Below, in pieces: positions 1-8,500 of a stretch of DNA of 64,000 bases. The DNA is from Amia ocellicauda (Eukaryota > Chordata > Actinopteri > Amiiformes > Amiidae). How positions within the stretch are numbered: the stretch's first letter is position 1; every line of letters starts with the position of its first letter. The translations under genes were made by a program, and so were the position numbers. The DNA lies in the NCBI RefSeq assembly GCF_036373705.1, contig NW_027102661.1, positions 186,001 through 250,000 on the forward strand, written 5' to 3'. The notes below the pieces were generated by a model. That model was not told the DNA's origin and made no database searches. It saw only the letters and a program-made list of their open reading frames with translations.

Positions 1-507
1 AAGTATTTTGATAAAGTTCAGGATTTTATCGATGCTTACAACCAAGGGTATCACACCAGTATTAAAATGAAGCCTATAGATGTTGATCAAAGTAATTCTT
101 TTAAGGTCTATAAAAAATTATACGGACCATTTATTAAGAAGGGAAAAACTACTTATAAGTTCAACATCGGTGATGTGGTTCGCGTTTCAAAGCTAAGGAG
201 TACTTTTGCCAAAGGTTATGAAGAAACATTTTCTGACGAATATTTTACAGTTACCGAACAGTTGGCTAGAGACCCACCCGTGTACCGGTTAAAAGACTAT
301 GACGGGGAGGATATAGAAGGAACGTTTTACGAAGCCGAGTTACAAAAAATTATTGTGGGTAAAGACAGTGTATACAGAGTTGAAAAGATATTAGCTGAAA
401 AAACCCAGAACCGGAAAAAATATGTGTTGATGAAATGGCTTGGATGGCCTGAAAAGTTCAATAGTTGGGTCCCGGAACAACAGGTTTGCGATATTCAATC
501 CTTATAA
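1..507 (+). CDS. Integrase with C-terminal chromodomain, 3' part (copy 1)
   Basis: The frame is open from the first base to TAA at 505-507; the N-terminus and the catalytic core lie outside the window. Visible are the end of the rve-type region, an SH3-like basic segment, and a chromodomain at the C-terminus (Y-R-V-E-K-I-L-A, then K-Y-V-L-M-K-W-L-G-W and S-W-V-P-E). Polinton integrases insert the element's DNA into host chromosomes, and a chromodomain is expected to bind modified histone tails. This part carries no stop, unlike copies 2 and 4. The ATG at 67 is internal, not a start. Confidence 0.93.
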   Translation, partial: KYFDKVQDFIDAYNQGYHTSIKMKPIDVDQSNSFKVYKKLYGPFIKKGKTTYKFNIGDVVRVSKLRSTFAKGYEETFSDEYFTVTEQLARDPPVYRLKDYDGEDIEGTFYEAELQKIIVGKDSVYRVEKILAEKTQNRKKYVLMKWLGWPEKFNSWVPEQQVCDIQSL

Positions 508-553
508 CAACTTGCCCGCGGGTGTGTTGTGGGCATTACTTTCGATACTCAAG

Positions 554-1286
554 ATGGAATCAGGAGGCTTCTACGTGACTCTACCCAGTAACGCCTCTCT
601 CGATATATACCCTAAAAATGAAATATCCAGTTACACGGTACAATTTGGAAAATCTATAGATCTAAGGGGGTCGTGGGAAGTGGGGTTGGCGGAAATACAG
701 TATCCTTACACTTGGGCTGTATTACAAGATAAGGATGCCACCTTCGCCATTTTTGATGATGTTAAAAAGAGTCAATGGACATTCACGATACAAGGAGGTT
801 ATTATGACAATGTGGATAAAATATTAGATGAGATGCATAAACAGTTCTCAGAAGGCACCCCCAACATCAAGCTATATTACAACCCTATTAAAAACAGAGT
901 GTACAAGGTGTCAAAACCAGGTATTAGCATTCAAACCAGCGGCCAACTGGGGCGTATATTTGGGATCTATTCTGACACAGAGAGCAGGTTCTCAGAAGTG
1001 GTGGGGCGGCTTTTACACTCTTTATGTGTATACGGATATCATAACCCACCAGAGGGTCGGGGATAGTTATGTCCCCCTTTTGAGAAATGTACTTATTAAA
1101 GGTAAAAGCAATGACATGGTCACAATTACTTATGACAAGCCACACTACGTACCAGTCTCAAAGACCCAATTTGACAACATCACGATCGAAGTAAAATCGG
1201 ATCAGAATATCAACGTACCCTTCCGCTTCAGTAAAGTTATTGTCAAACTACATTTTCGACCCCTGAAACAGTTTGTACATTATTAA
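554..1286 (+). pseudogene. Penton-like minor capsid protein, frameshifted (copy 1)
   Basis: The chosen start is the ATG at 554 (M-E-S-G-G-F-Y-V-T-L-P). The upstream ATG at 440 overlaps the integrase in another frame and gives an unrelated N-terminus. The protein resembles the single-jelly-roll penton of Polintons/adintoviruses, which occupies the capsid vertices. Frame 1 runs to about 980, then homology moves to the frame ending at 1286 (G-G-F-Y-T-L-Y-V-Y-T-D). The span of 733 bases is not a multiple of three. The same shift is present in all four copies, so it is ancestral to the array. The stop lies 1 base before the ATG of the core gene (TATTAAAATGG). Confidence 0.85.
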
Positions 1287-1287
1287 A

Positions 1288-1776
1288 ATGGCTACCTCGA
1301 GGGGTTATGTAGATCCTAGCGCCTATGTGGATTATTACAAGATGCAAGCCGGGAACGGCTTGCCCGGTTTTGTAGGAGCCCCCACAATGTATGGCGCCGG
1401 TCTAGGAGGACTCTTTCATGGTCTCTTTAGAATGGCCGTACCCCTGCTTAAGAGAGGCTTTGCTATAGCCAGACCCCACTTGAAATCAGCGGCTAAAAAT
1501 ATTGTTAGTGACGTGTTCACCAATGTTATGAACCGGGCAGCTAGCCATGAGCATCAGGAGGGTTCGGGTCTCATGGTAATGGCGAGGAGGGGGGGTAAAA
1601 GAAGAAACAGCATGTGTCCACCAGGGCGACGAAGATCCGTGGCTAACAAAAAACGAAGAATCTCTCATTCTCCAACATATCGTGGAAACACTCGGAGAAG
1701 GAAGCAGCACAAGAAAAAACCTGCAAAAAGAAAGTCTCAAAGAAAGAAAAATAGAGCCTCAGGATACATCTTTTAA
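1288..1776 (+). CDS. pX/pVI-like basic virion core protein (copy 1)
   Basis: This ORF encodes 162 residues from the ATG at 1288; a frame-compatible upstream ATG at 1273 lies inside the penton gene. The N-terminal third has a Tyr/Gly stretch and an amphipathic hydrophobic segment (G-L-G-G-L-F-H-G-L-F-R-M-A-V-P-L-L-K-R-G). The C-terminal half is extremely rich in Arg/Lys. This layout matches adenovirus pX/pVI-like core proteins found in adintoviruses, thought to condense DNA and perturb membranes. A Q-A-G-N-G motif near residue 21-25 fits the adenain cleavage consensus. The ORF is intact in all four copies. Assignment is by layout and motif, not by a search. Confidence 0.8.
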   Translation: MATSRGYVDPSAYVDYYKMQAGNGLPGFVGAPTMYGAGLGGLFHGLFRMAVPLLKRGFAIARPHLKSAAKNIVSDVFTNVMNRAASHEHQEGSGLMVMARRGGKRRNSMCPPGRRRSVANKKRRISHSPTYRGNTRRRKQHKKKPAKRKSQRKKNRASGYIF

Positions 1777-1778
1777 AC

Positions 1779-3060
1779 ATGTCTTTTGTCCACAGTCTAT
1801 CGGAAGAATGCGTCAAATCAGAACTGGATCTGTTTACAGTTCCATACACTCAAACGAGTATAGATAAGATCATATATGTAGAGATTCCCCCTCTTTCTGC
1901 AATTTCAGACACGGCCCCTCTGGAGTTTTTTATAGCTGGCAATGGCGAGGATTATATTGATTTGAATAACACATTTATTTTAATGAACTGTAAAGTGACT
2001 GATTAGGATGGCGATGCAGTCGAGAAGACGGCCAACGCTGGGGTCATCAATTTTCACAGGTGGATGTGACCCTGGGAGATCGGCTCATTAGTCAAAGCAG
2101 CAATACTTACCCCTATAGAGCCATGATGGAGTGTATCCTTAATTATAATGAGGAGACCCTAAGCAAACAGTTCAGCCTTTCGTCAAAGACATCCCGGAAG
2201 CTATGGACGACAAGGATCCAGAGGGACTCAATAAGGGTTTGCAAAAAAGAACGGCCTCTTCAACAGAAGGGAGGACCTTTGAGCTAATGGGGCATATCCA
2301 TGCAGACATATTTTTCCAAGAAAAACTCATGCTCAACGGGGTAGACATTAAAATTAAAATGATCCGTAGTAAAAGTGCTTTTTGTCTGATGACCCCTGAT
2401 ACTGAACAATATAAACTGACCATATTATCGGCCTCGCTGTTTGTGAAAAAAGTGTCCGTCTCCCCGGCGGTTAAACTAGGATACGCGCAGGCGTTAATGA
2501 CGGCAAACGCCAAGTACCCGATCGAAAGAGTCTATATGAAAGTCCACAGTATCCCCGCAGTGACACGGGTGATGAACCAGGAAAATCTGTTTCTAGGACA
2601 GCTCCCAAAACAGGTTATTATAGGTCTCGTGGATAATGATGCATTTACCGGGGTTTACAACAAGAACCCCTTTAACTTTAAACATTATAACGCGGAATTT
2701 ATAGCGTTGTACGTCGATGGTGTGCAGGTTCCATCCAGACCTTTTCAACCTGACTTTGAAAACGGCAATGCGGTTCGTGAATATTACAGTCTAGTACTGG
2801 CTACGGGTCGCCATCTCAAGGATCAAACTCTGCTGATCGATCGCCGGGAATACTGCAGCGGTTACACCCTGTACGGTTTCAACCTGACCCCTGACGAAGA
2901 GTGTGGACAACATATTTCACTGATGATGACGGGCAATATGCGTTTGGAGATGCGTTTCAAGCAGCCTCTACCACACACTGTAAATATGGTCGTGTATGCT
3001 GTGTTTGACAACATTATTGAGGTGAATCAGAGGAGAAACGTTCCGTATGATTATTATTAA
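1779..3060 (+). pseudogene. Double-jelly-roll major capsid (hexon) protein, broken (copy 1)
   Basis: The N-terminus from ATG 1779 has the hallmark Polinton hexon segment (Y-T-Q-T-S-I-D-K, Y-V-E-I-P-P-L, F-F-I-A-G-N-G-E-D-Y-I-D-L). The frame closes at TAG 2004-2006, shared by all copies. Homology resumes in other frames from about 2060 and is continuous from 2203 to 3060. Compared with copy 4, two deletions (about 27 bp near 2052 and about 7 bp near 2178) are present here and in copies 2 and 3. The stop is followed after 1 base by the protease ATG. Confidence 0.88.
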
Positions 3061-3061
3061 A

Positions 3062-3619
3062 ATGAACACCAGAGAGCTCAACCACATCATGAATGCCCTG
3101 GCCGGCTCACGGAAACTGTTTCAAGGAGTCTACGCCTGCGATCAGCTGCCTAAATTTAAGATCAAGAATTTACCTGCAATGTACATAATCAACACACACC
3201 CTAAAAATATGCCCGGAGAACATTGGCTGGCTATTTATCTAAGGGAGGACCACCGTGGTGAATTTTTTGATTCCTATGCAAACCCCCCGGATTTCAGACC
3301 TTTCCCTCGGAAGATCAATAACTTTCTGCTCAACAACTGTCAAGAAACCATTTACAGCGGTCGTCAAGTACAAAGTCTTCAGACCTTCACTTGTGGTCAG
3401 CACTGTGTGTTTTTCTTATATCATAGATCTAAAGGAAGGTCATACCCCGATATTATGGCCTTGTACAGTGAGGATTTAGGCCAAAATGATAAAAAAGTGG
3501 CAGAGTTTGTCAGGACACTGTGGACCCCCCCTTATAACACAATGACTTACAACCCTAGCCAGCCATGTATACAGATGGGGTGTTCTTGTGAGGATTTTAA
3601 AAGATGTCATGCATGTTAA
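3062..3619 (+). CDS. Adenain-like cysteine protease (copy 1)
   Basis: Encodes 185 residues from ATG 3062 (a nominal in-frame ATG at 3047 is inside the capsid gene). The Ulp1/adenain-type triad is visible: His54 in G-E-H-W-L-A-I-Y, an acidic residue in E-F-F-D-S-Y (Glu67/Asp70), Gln107, and Cys111 in T-C-G-Q-H-C. In adenoviruses and Polintons this enzyme cleaves capsid and core precursors during maturation. The C-terminus carries a Cys cluster (C-S-C-E-D-F-K-R-C-H-A-C). It is complete in all four copies and last in the rightward late gene series. Confidence 0.93.
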   Translation: MNTRELNHIMNALAGSRKLFQGVYACDQLPKFKIKNLPAMYIINTHPKNMPGEHWLAIYLREDHRGEFFDSYANPPDFRPFPRKINNFLLNNCQETIYSGRQVQSLQTFTCGQHCVFFLYHRSKGRSYPDIMALYSEDLGQNDKKVAEFVRTLWTPPYNTMTYNPSQPCIQMGCSCEDFKRCHAC

Positions 3620-3798
3620 GGTGAAAAAATAATGAAAACAGCCTTTGAATCATTAGTTTTGTTTTTATTCAACACAATTCTTATACAAAGCAGAGGTTAT
3701 GTTATAAATAAATGTACAACATTTGAAAATAAAAAAAATAAAAAATAAAATTGTTTGTCGGGTCATTATTTACAGGGGAGACAAATAAAAACATGAGA
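3620..3798. terminator. Convergent polyadenylation region
   Basis: This AT-rich gap separates the rightward protease stop from the leftward stop at 3799. A plus-strand AATAAA lies at 3707-3712, with further A-rich AATAAA runs to about 3745. Minus-strand AATAAA (TTTATT on plus) lies at 3664-3669. The signals overlap head to head, so late and replication transcripts probably share this end. Equivalent regions are 19570-19748, 35526-35704 and 51855-52033. Confidence 0.7.
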
Positions 3799-4542
3799 TT
3801 AATAAGCTTCCCAACGATGGATAGATCCTGAGGATGGTCGCTCAGCACGGTCAGAGTAATGAGATATCGGAGTCAGATCAGGCTCCACCTCTTTACACAG
3901 ACAGATTTTTTGTCGCGTTACCTGGTTAGGAACTGTGGATTGGGGCATGTTCAGACAGGCCATCGCCTGTAGGAAAGCATTCCAGCCTACAGGTCGGCGA
4001 CTATCGGGTACCTTATTAGTGCTAGTGACACTCTTCAACAAATCAAACATGTGTGAACCTTTGATCAGTTGTCCTTTAAAAACAAATTCACCCTGTTCAT
4101 TCCAAGCCGTTACCCGCGGTTTCTGAACCATTTTGTGCAGGATATATTGTGCATGTCTTTTGCTTCTGGCCGGCATGTTTCTCAAAACATCCGTTACAAC
4201 ATCTCCCTCTGAACTCTCAACAGGTTCGGTCACCGCAACATCTTTATCAACCGTACCCCCCGCATCAGCCCCAGAACCATTTTCTTGAGAGGCCATGGTT
4301 AAAGTTAAAATGTTTTGATCTTTTTCACCCTGTCTAACCAGACGGAGGTAGCGCTGTAACGTGTTGGTATACAACTGGGCTTTGGAATACTGATTTAAAT
4401 CGGCCCTGGCCTGTATAGCTTTCATTTCAGAGTCCAGGTTGTTTTCGGCCGTTTGTCTAATGGGCTCTGGCCCGACAACATTTTTTCTCAGTTTCTCAAG
4501 CTGCTCCTGAGGGATCAAGAACATTTTCTGAGCATATTCCAT
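3799..4542 (-). CDS. Conserved Polinton/adintovirus protein of unknown function A (copy 1)
   Basis: Encodes 247 residues. The N-terminus (M-E-Y-A-Q-K-M-F-L-I-P-Q, then R-Q-T-A-E-N-N-L-D and Y-T-N-T-L-Q-R-Y-L) recalls a protein recurrent in animal Mavericks; that is from memory of the family. The middle is acidic and low complexity. A second conserved block contains R-S-K-R-H-A-Q-Y-I-L, a W-N-E-Q-G-E-F-V-F-K-G segment and G-S-H-M-F-D-L-L. No enzyme motif, signal peptide or membrane segment is visible. It is intact in every copy and ends 2 bases before the ATG-proximal stop of gene B, suggesting a shared leftward transcript. Confidence 0.75.
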   Translation of the reverse strand: MEYAQKMFLIPQEQLEKLRKNVVGPEPIRQTAENNLDSEMKAIQARADLNQYSKAQLYTNTLQRYLRLVRQGEKDQNILTLTMASQENGSGADAGGTVDKDVAVTEPVESSEGDVVTDVLRNMPARSKRHAQYILHKMVQKPRVTAWNEQGEFVFKGQLIKGSHMFDLLKSVTSTNKVPDSRRPVGWNAFLQAMACLNMPQSTVPNQVTRQKICLCKEVEPDLTPISHYSDRAERPSSGSIHRWEAY

Positions 4543-4544
4543 TA

Positions 4545-4880
4545 TTAACCCACTCTGGAAGCTAGAAGACTGGTTAGGAAAGGCACGGATTGGCTCAACA
4601 GCGGTCCTATAAAACCCCCGGTTTGATTAATCTTCTTTCTTTTTCTTTTAATAGAATACTTCTTATTAGCGATGATCTTGATAACCGCTTTTTGTTTTTT
4701 GAGTTTAGAATGTTGAGAAGGGGTTAGGGGTATATTACCGCGTAAGATGTTAAAAGCTATTTCACACAGGGTCTCGATCAAATCCGAGGGGGCCCCTGCC
4801 AGCACAGCTTTCCTATGGCGCGGGCTCCCCTCAAATAACATTTGCAAAAGCGGCAGATTTCTTTTAATCCGAACAGACAT
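4545..4880 (-). CDS. Conserved small Polinton protein B, basic with hydrophobic tail (copy 1)
   Basis: Encodes 111 residues. An N-terminal R-I-K-R-N-L-P-L-L motif is followed by helices, L-R-G-N-I-P-L-T, a lysine-rich block (K-L-K-K-Q-K and S-I-K-R-K-R-K-K) and a Gly-Gly plus hydrophobic C-terminus that could insert in a membrane. The layout is typical of a small protein found beside the ATPase in animal Mavericks. The Q-T-G-G-F sequence at the junction of the basic and hydrophobic parts resembles an adenain site. Function unknown. The ORF is intact in all copies. Confidence 0.75.
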   Translation of the reverse strand: MSVRIKRNLPLLQMLFEGSPRHRKAVLAGAPSDLIETLCEIAFNILRGNIPLTPSQHSKLKKQKAVIKIIANKKYSIKRKRKKINQTGGFIGPLLSQSVPFLTSLLASRVG

Positions 4881-4886
4881 TCTTAT

Positions 4887-5558
4887 TTATTTCCTTTTCT
4901 TTAGCACATACACTGCCGGCCAATCGGGCGGGCACAAACCTGTTCTGAGGCGAAAGTCTTCTGGGGTTTGTGCTTTTAAGTCCGCAATCAAGTACCCGTA
5001 GGGTTTTTTGGTGGCATCCTCAAATGCCTCCAAAAAGAACTTGGTCTGGTTAGGGTACATTTGACGAGCCAAGACGGTGACCTGTAGTTTATCTCTGGGG
5101 TTTTTAAAAAGAATTATATAATTGGCATTTAAATTAATAGTGCGGCTTTTTTTACCTTGAAAAAATAGATTTTGAACTAAATAAATAATACTTAAATTCC
5201 TATGATGAGTGTACTTTGTGAAAGCTTTTTCCACTTCACTGTTGTCACCGGCCTGCTCCATCAGGTCATCAAGGATCACTAGATTAGTTTGACCGGGCGG
5301 GAACAAGTCATCGTCACACAACGAGGCGGGGAGACCTTGCACAAATTTCAGATTATTTTTTTTCGAAGCCAAATCATCGTAGAGAGGTTGCCAGCAAGTG
5401 AAACACCACACTATGTTGTCAAGAGCTTGGGACACGGTTGCGTCCACATCTTCTATGATGTTCTTTATAAGATAGCTCTTCCCCGAATTGGAGGGACCGG
5501 CTATAATACAGGAGAAAGGGTGTTGAAGTTTGTTTTCAAAACCACCGCTAATATCCAT
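4887..5558 (-). CDS. A32/FtsK-HerA-like DNA packaging ATPase (copy 1)
   Basis: Encodes 223 residues, full length for the Polinton family. Walker A is G-P-S-N-S-G-K-S near residue 22 and Walker B is L-V-I-L-D-D-L near residue 95. A sensor-like Q-N-L-F follows near residue 130. It is expected to pump the viral genome into capsids. Its start overlaps the end of PolB by 11 bp. The copy is uninterrupted here and in copy 4, but carries a nonsense codon in copies 2 and 3. Confidence 0.92.
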   Translation of the reverse strand: MDISGGFENKLQHPFSCIIAGPSNSGKSYLIKNIIEDVDATVSQALDNIVWCFTCWQPLYDDLASKKNNLKFVQGLPASLCDDDLFPPGQTNLVILDDLMEQAGDNSEVEKAFTKYTHHRNLSIIYLVQNLFFQGKKSRTINLNANYIILFKNPRDKLQVTVLARQMYPNQTKFFLEAFEDATKKPYGYLIADLKAQTPEDFRLRTGLCPPDWPAVYVLKKRK

Positions 5559-8500
5559 AAGGCAGAGTGGTATAATCAGTCTTCAACACTCTTTTATTGT
5601 ACACCACCCTGAACCGTTTGTTTAGTGATCTATTTTCCAACGTGTACCCCTTTTTATTGCGATAGATCTGATTTCCGGCTGTAATAATCTCACGAGGAGG
5701 CGCGTCTTTCTCGGTTACAAAACTTTCTACCAGGGTCGTCAGAGACTTGATGTTAATGAGCTTGTTGTTACAATGGTTCAGAGTGAAACCCTTAACTTTC
5801 ATACAGGTCTTACCCGCAGCCGTTCTGTATGCGTAAGTCTTAGGACCCCCTGAAACAAACTCCACTATGTGGTCCTGAGGATCTAGTTCGCTCGTTAACT
5901 CCCCAAGGTAGTCCCCGAGGGGAGGGACCCAATCCCCTGGCCTGGTGACAAAGATTACAGAGTCAGTATCATGATAGAGCGTGCGTTCCTGCAACTGATC
6001 CATTAAGTTGTACAGTTCAAGCCGGGCGTAAGCCGTGGTAAAAACCGCTATGAAAACATTAACGTTCCCCTGTTTGGTGGGGAAATCTTTAGGGGCCCTC
6101 CACTGGACCTGTGCCACATGGTCATTTAAGAATTGAAAGTGTGATACTGCATGTTGTTTGGAAAACATAAATTCTATAAACTGTTCAGGGGTTTTAATCA
6201 AGGTTGTGTTTAGACGGTAATTTCTTTCCCCAAACTTACCCCACAGACTGTTTAAAATCAGTTTGGACATTTGTCTCTTGGCGGGGTTTACAGTTATGTT
6301 CCCCAGCTCTAGACGGATCCCTTCCTTTTCAAAATATTGCTGAACGTATCGCTCTTTGGCCGCGGAGACAACACACCATGAGGGATAGCCCGATGCCTCC
6401 TGTTTCCCTTTCAGATGGGTCATAATGTAATCAGCAAAAAGAGTATCAGATTTTTCAGAAAAATGCCAAACCTCATACACCTTACCGACTCTGTAACCTT
6501 TCTCCACCGCCTTGTCAAGCTCAATGCTACACCAGACACCCGTCAGCGCTCTCTCTTCATCACTGTGCAGACAAGAGGTAGTTTTATTTTCAGTTTCCAC
6601 ACACGTTCTACACAGAGGGAACATCAATTTTCCCGAACACCTGTAAGGCAACACGGGTAAGAACAGCTCGCGAGGAGGGTACATGGTGACTTTGATTAAA
6701 CCAAAGTAATGTCCGATTTCGAGAAAGTCACGATAAACAATGGTTGGACGCCCCACCGGGTACATTTTGGTCTTGTTGACATAAGGGTACAGACTGGTGA
6801 AATCATAGTAATCTACTCTCTCACCCTCCTTTACCTCATAATGTAAACAGAGGGCGTTGGTACGACCCCCAAATAACGCATCCCGGGGCTCAAGACGTTC
6901 AGGAAAGTCCAAGGTTTCCATAAACCGTTGTACCCCCGCATCCTGTTGCTTCAGGGTCGTCCACTCGTGTTCCCAAATCACCAGCACGTTCAAACCATAG
7001 GTGTTTTTTAAAGTTTCAATTCGTTCCTGGAAATCATAGTACATATCACTGCAGAGTTTTTGTGTTACGGGGTTAAAGGTGTTTGGGTCGAAGCACTGAG
7101 GACAGCCATGCTAAATACAACCTGCAAACTCATAAGCGGTACGCCGCCCGGACACGTCGCTAAAACCGTCTAAGTAGTAAGGCCCCATTTTGACTTCCCC
7201 TTGATTTAAAGCATGTCTGATGAAGATGTTATCCCGGGCACTCAGGTATTCCAGCCACTGTATGGAGACAGTCGAAAAGTTCTTTTGTCTAGCACGATAG
7301 TTGTCAGAAGTGGTGACCGCTATAGTGTTTTTCTGCAAGAAATTGGACCGATACATTTTCATGCAGAGAGACGCTATGGTCACACTTTGCAAAGGGTCGA
7401 GACCCGATGTGTTGATAACCTCGGCGCGGAAACGCACACAGGCTTCTTTAAGGATCACCACATCATTTTTACAATAAGCAGCCATCTCTTCTCGGTCATC
7501 AAAAACACCTCCCTTAACCGTATTGTACCATTTAAAGAATTCCTCCCTCTCATGAGACATCATAGTATCAACCCCATAATAAGTGGCGGGCAGGTAGGAC
7601 CCTCGATAATTTTGAGTGTCCATAGTATTAAAAAAATGGCAGAACCAACCTTTCTTCTGAGCCTCAAAACCCAGAGCCTTAGGCAAAGCGCTCAATTTCA
7701 TGGGGATGAAATTTAACAAGTCTATGTAACGTTAGTTGAAAGCTTCGTCGGTGAAACACATGATCTTGCTACCCTGAGCTATTATTTTTGGGGTCACCCC
7801 ATTTTCCACCAGATACTTCATCAAAATGTAAGAATCATAACCCTTAGCATTGTGGGCAATAAATGTGTAATTGAGGTATTTTGGACCGCGATACCGCGTA
7901 AAGAAATCCCTGACACAACTCTCACCGCTAGCTGACCACTCACGATCCAACATGTCAATACAGAGTATATAATTAGCAACGTGGACCCCGTTTTCTTGCC
8001 GGCATTCAAAAGCAAAAAAGACATACCGGTTGTGCGGCGGCTCCTTTTTAACCGGCTGAATAAAGCACTGGTGTTCGGACCCCGGGGTTAAATCAGCATT
8101 ACAGATCCTGCATCTCGGCTCCAGACATTTGTGTGGTTTAACCTCATGAAAACGGTACTGGAGGCAACACTGCGGGCAATATTTAGTTTGATCACAATAA
8201 CTCAGTTTTTTAACCCCCTCAGTAGCGGCCCTCTGTACCTTATGCTCGGAAAAACAGAACGCTGAGAGACAAATCCTTAAGCAATCTTTACATCGGATGG
8301 TAGGGGCCAAACCCTTACGACATTGCGGATTGAAACAGACGTTACAGTAACCGTCACATCGGTGCTTAAGCTTATCATTGAAGGCCTTATAATACCAATG
8401 ACAAACATACGAACAACCCAAAAAAGCCGTCAAACTCTTTATTCCAAAGTAATGACTATCACTTAGGAAGAGAAACAGTGTCTGTGTATGGGTTTCAGGA

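Noticed and set aside
1-507. Retroviral or LTR retrotransposon origin
   Set aside because: The integrase is retroviral-type, but there is no reverse transcriptase, gag or LTR, and the other genes are those of a Polinton/adintovirus.
440-1066. ATG at 440 as the penton start
   Set aside because: The added 38 residues are out-of-frame integrase/chromodomain sequence; the conserved start is the ATG at 554.
828-1286. ORF of 152 aa read as a separate gene
   Set aside because: Only its C-terminal half resembles capsid protein; it is the second half of the frameshifted penton gene. Its N-terminal part is another-frame translation.
7213-7716. Rightward 167-aa ORF opposite PolB, open in all four copies
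   Set aside because: It is antisense to the conserved Exo III region; its persistence follows from conservation of the polymerase strand. No motif recognised.
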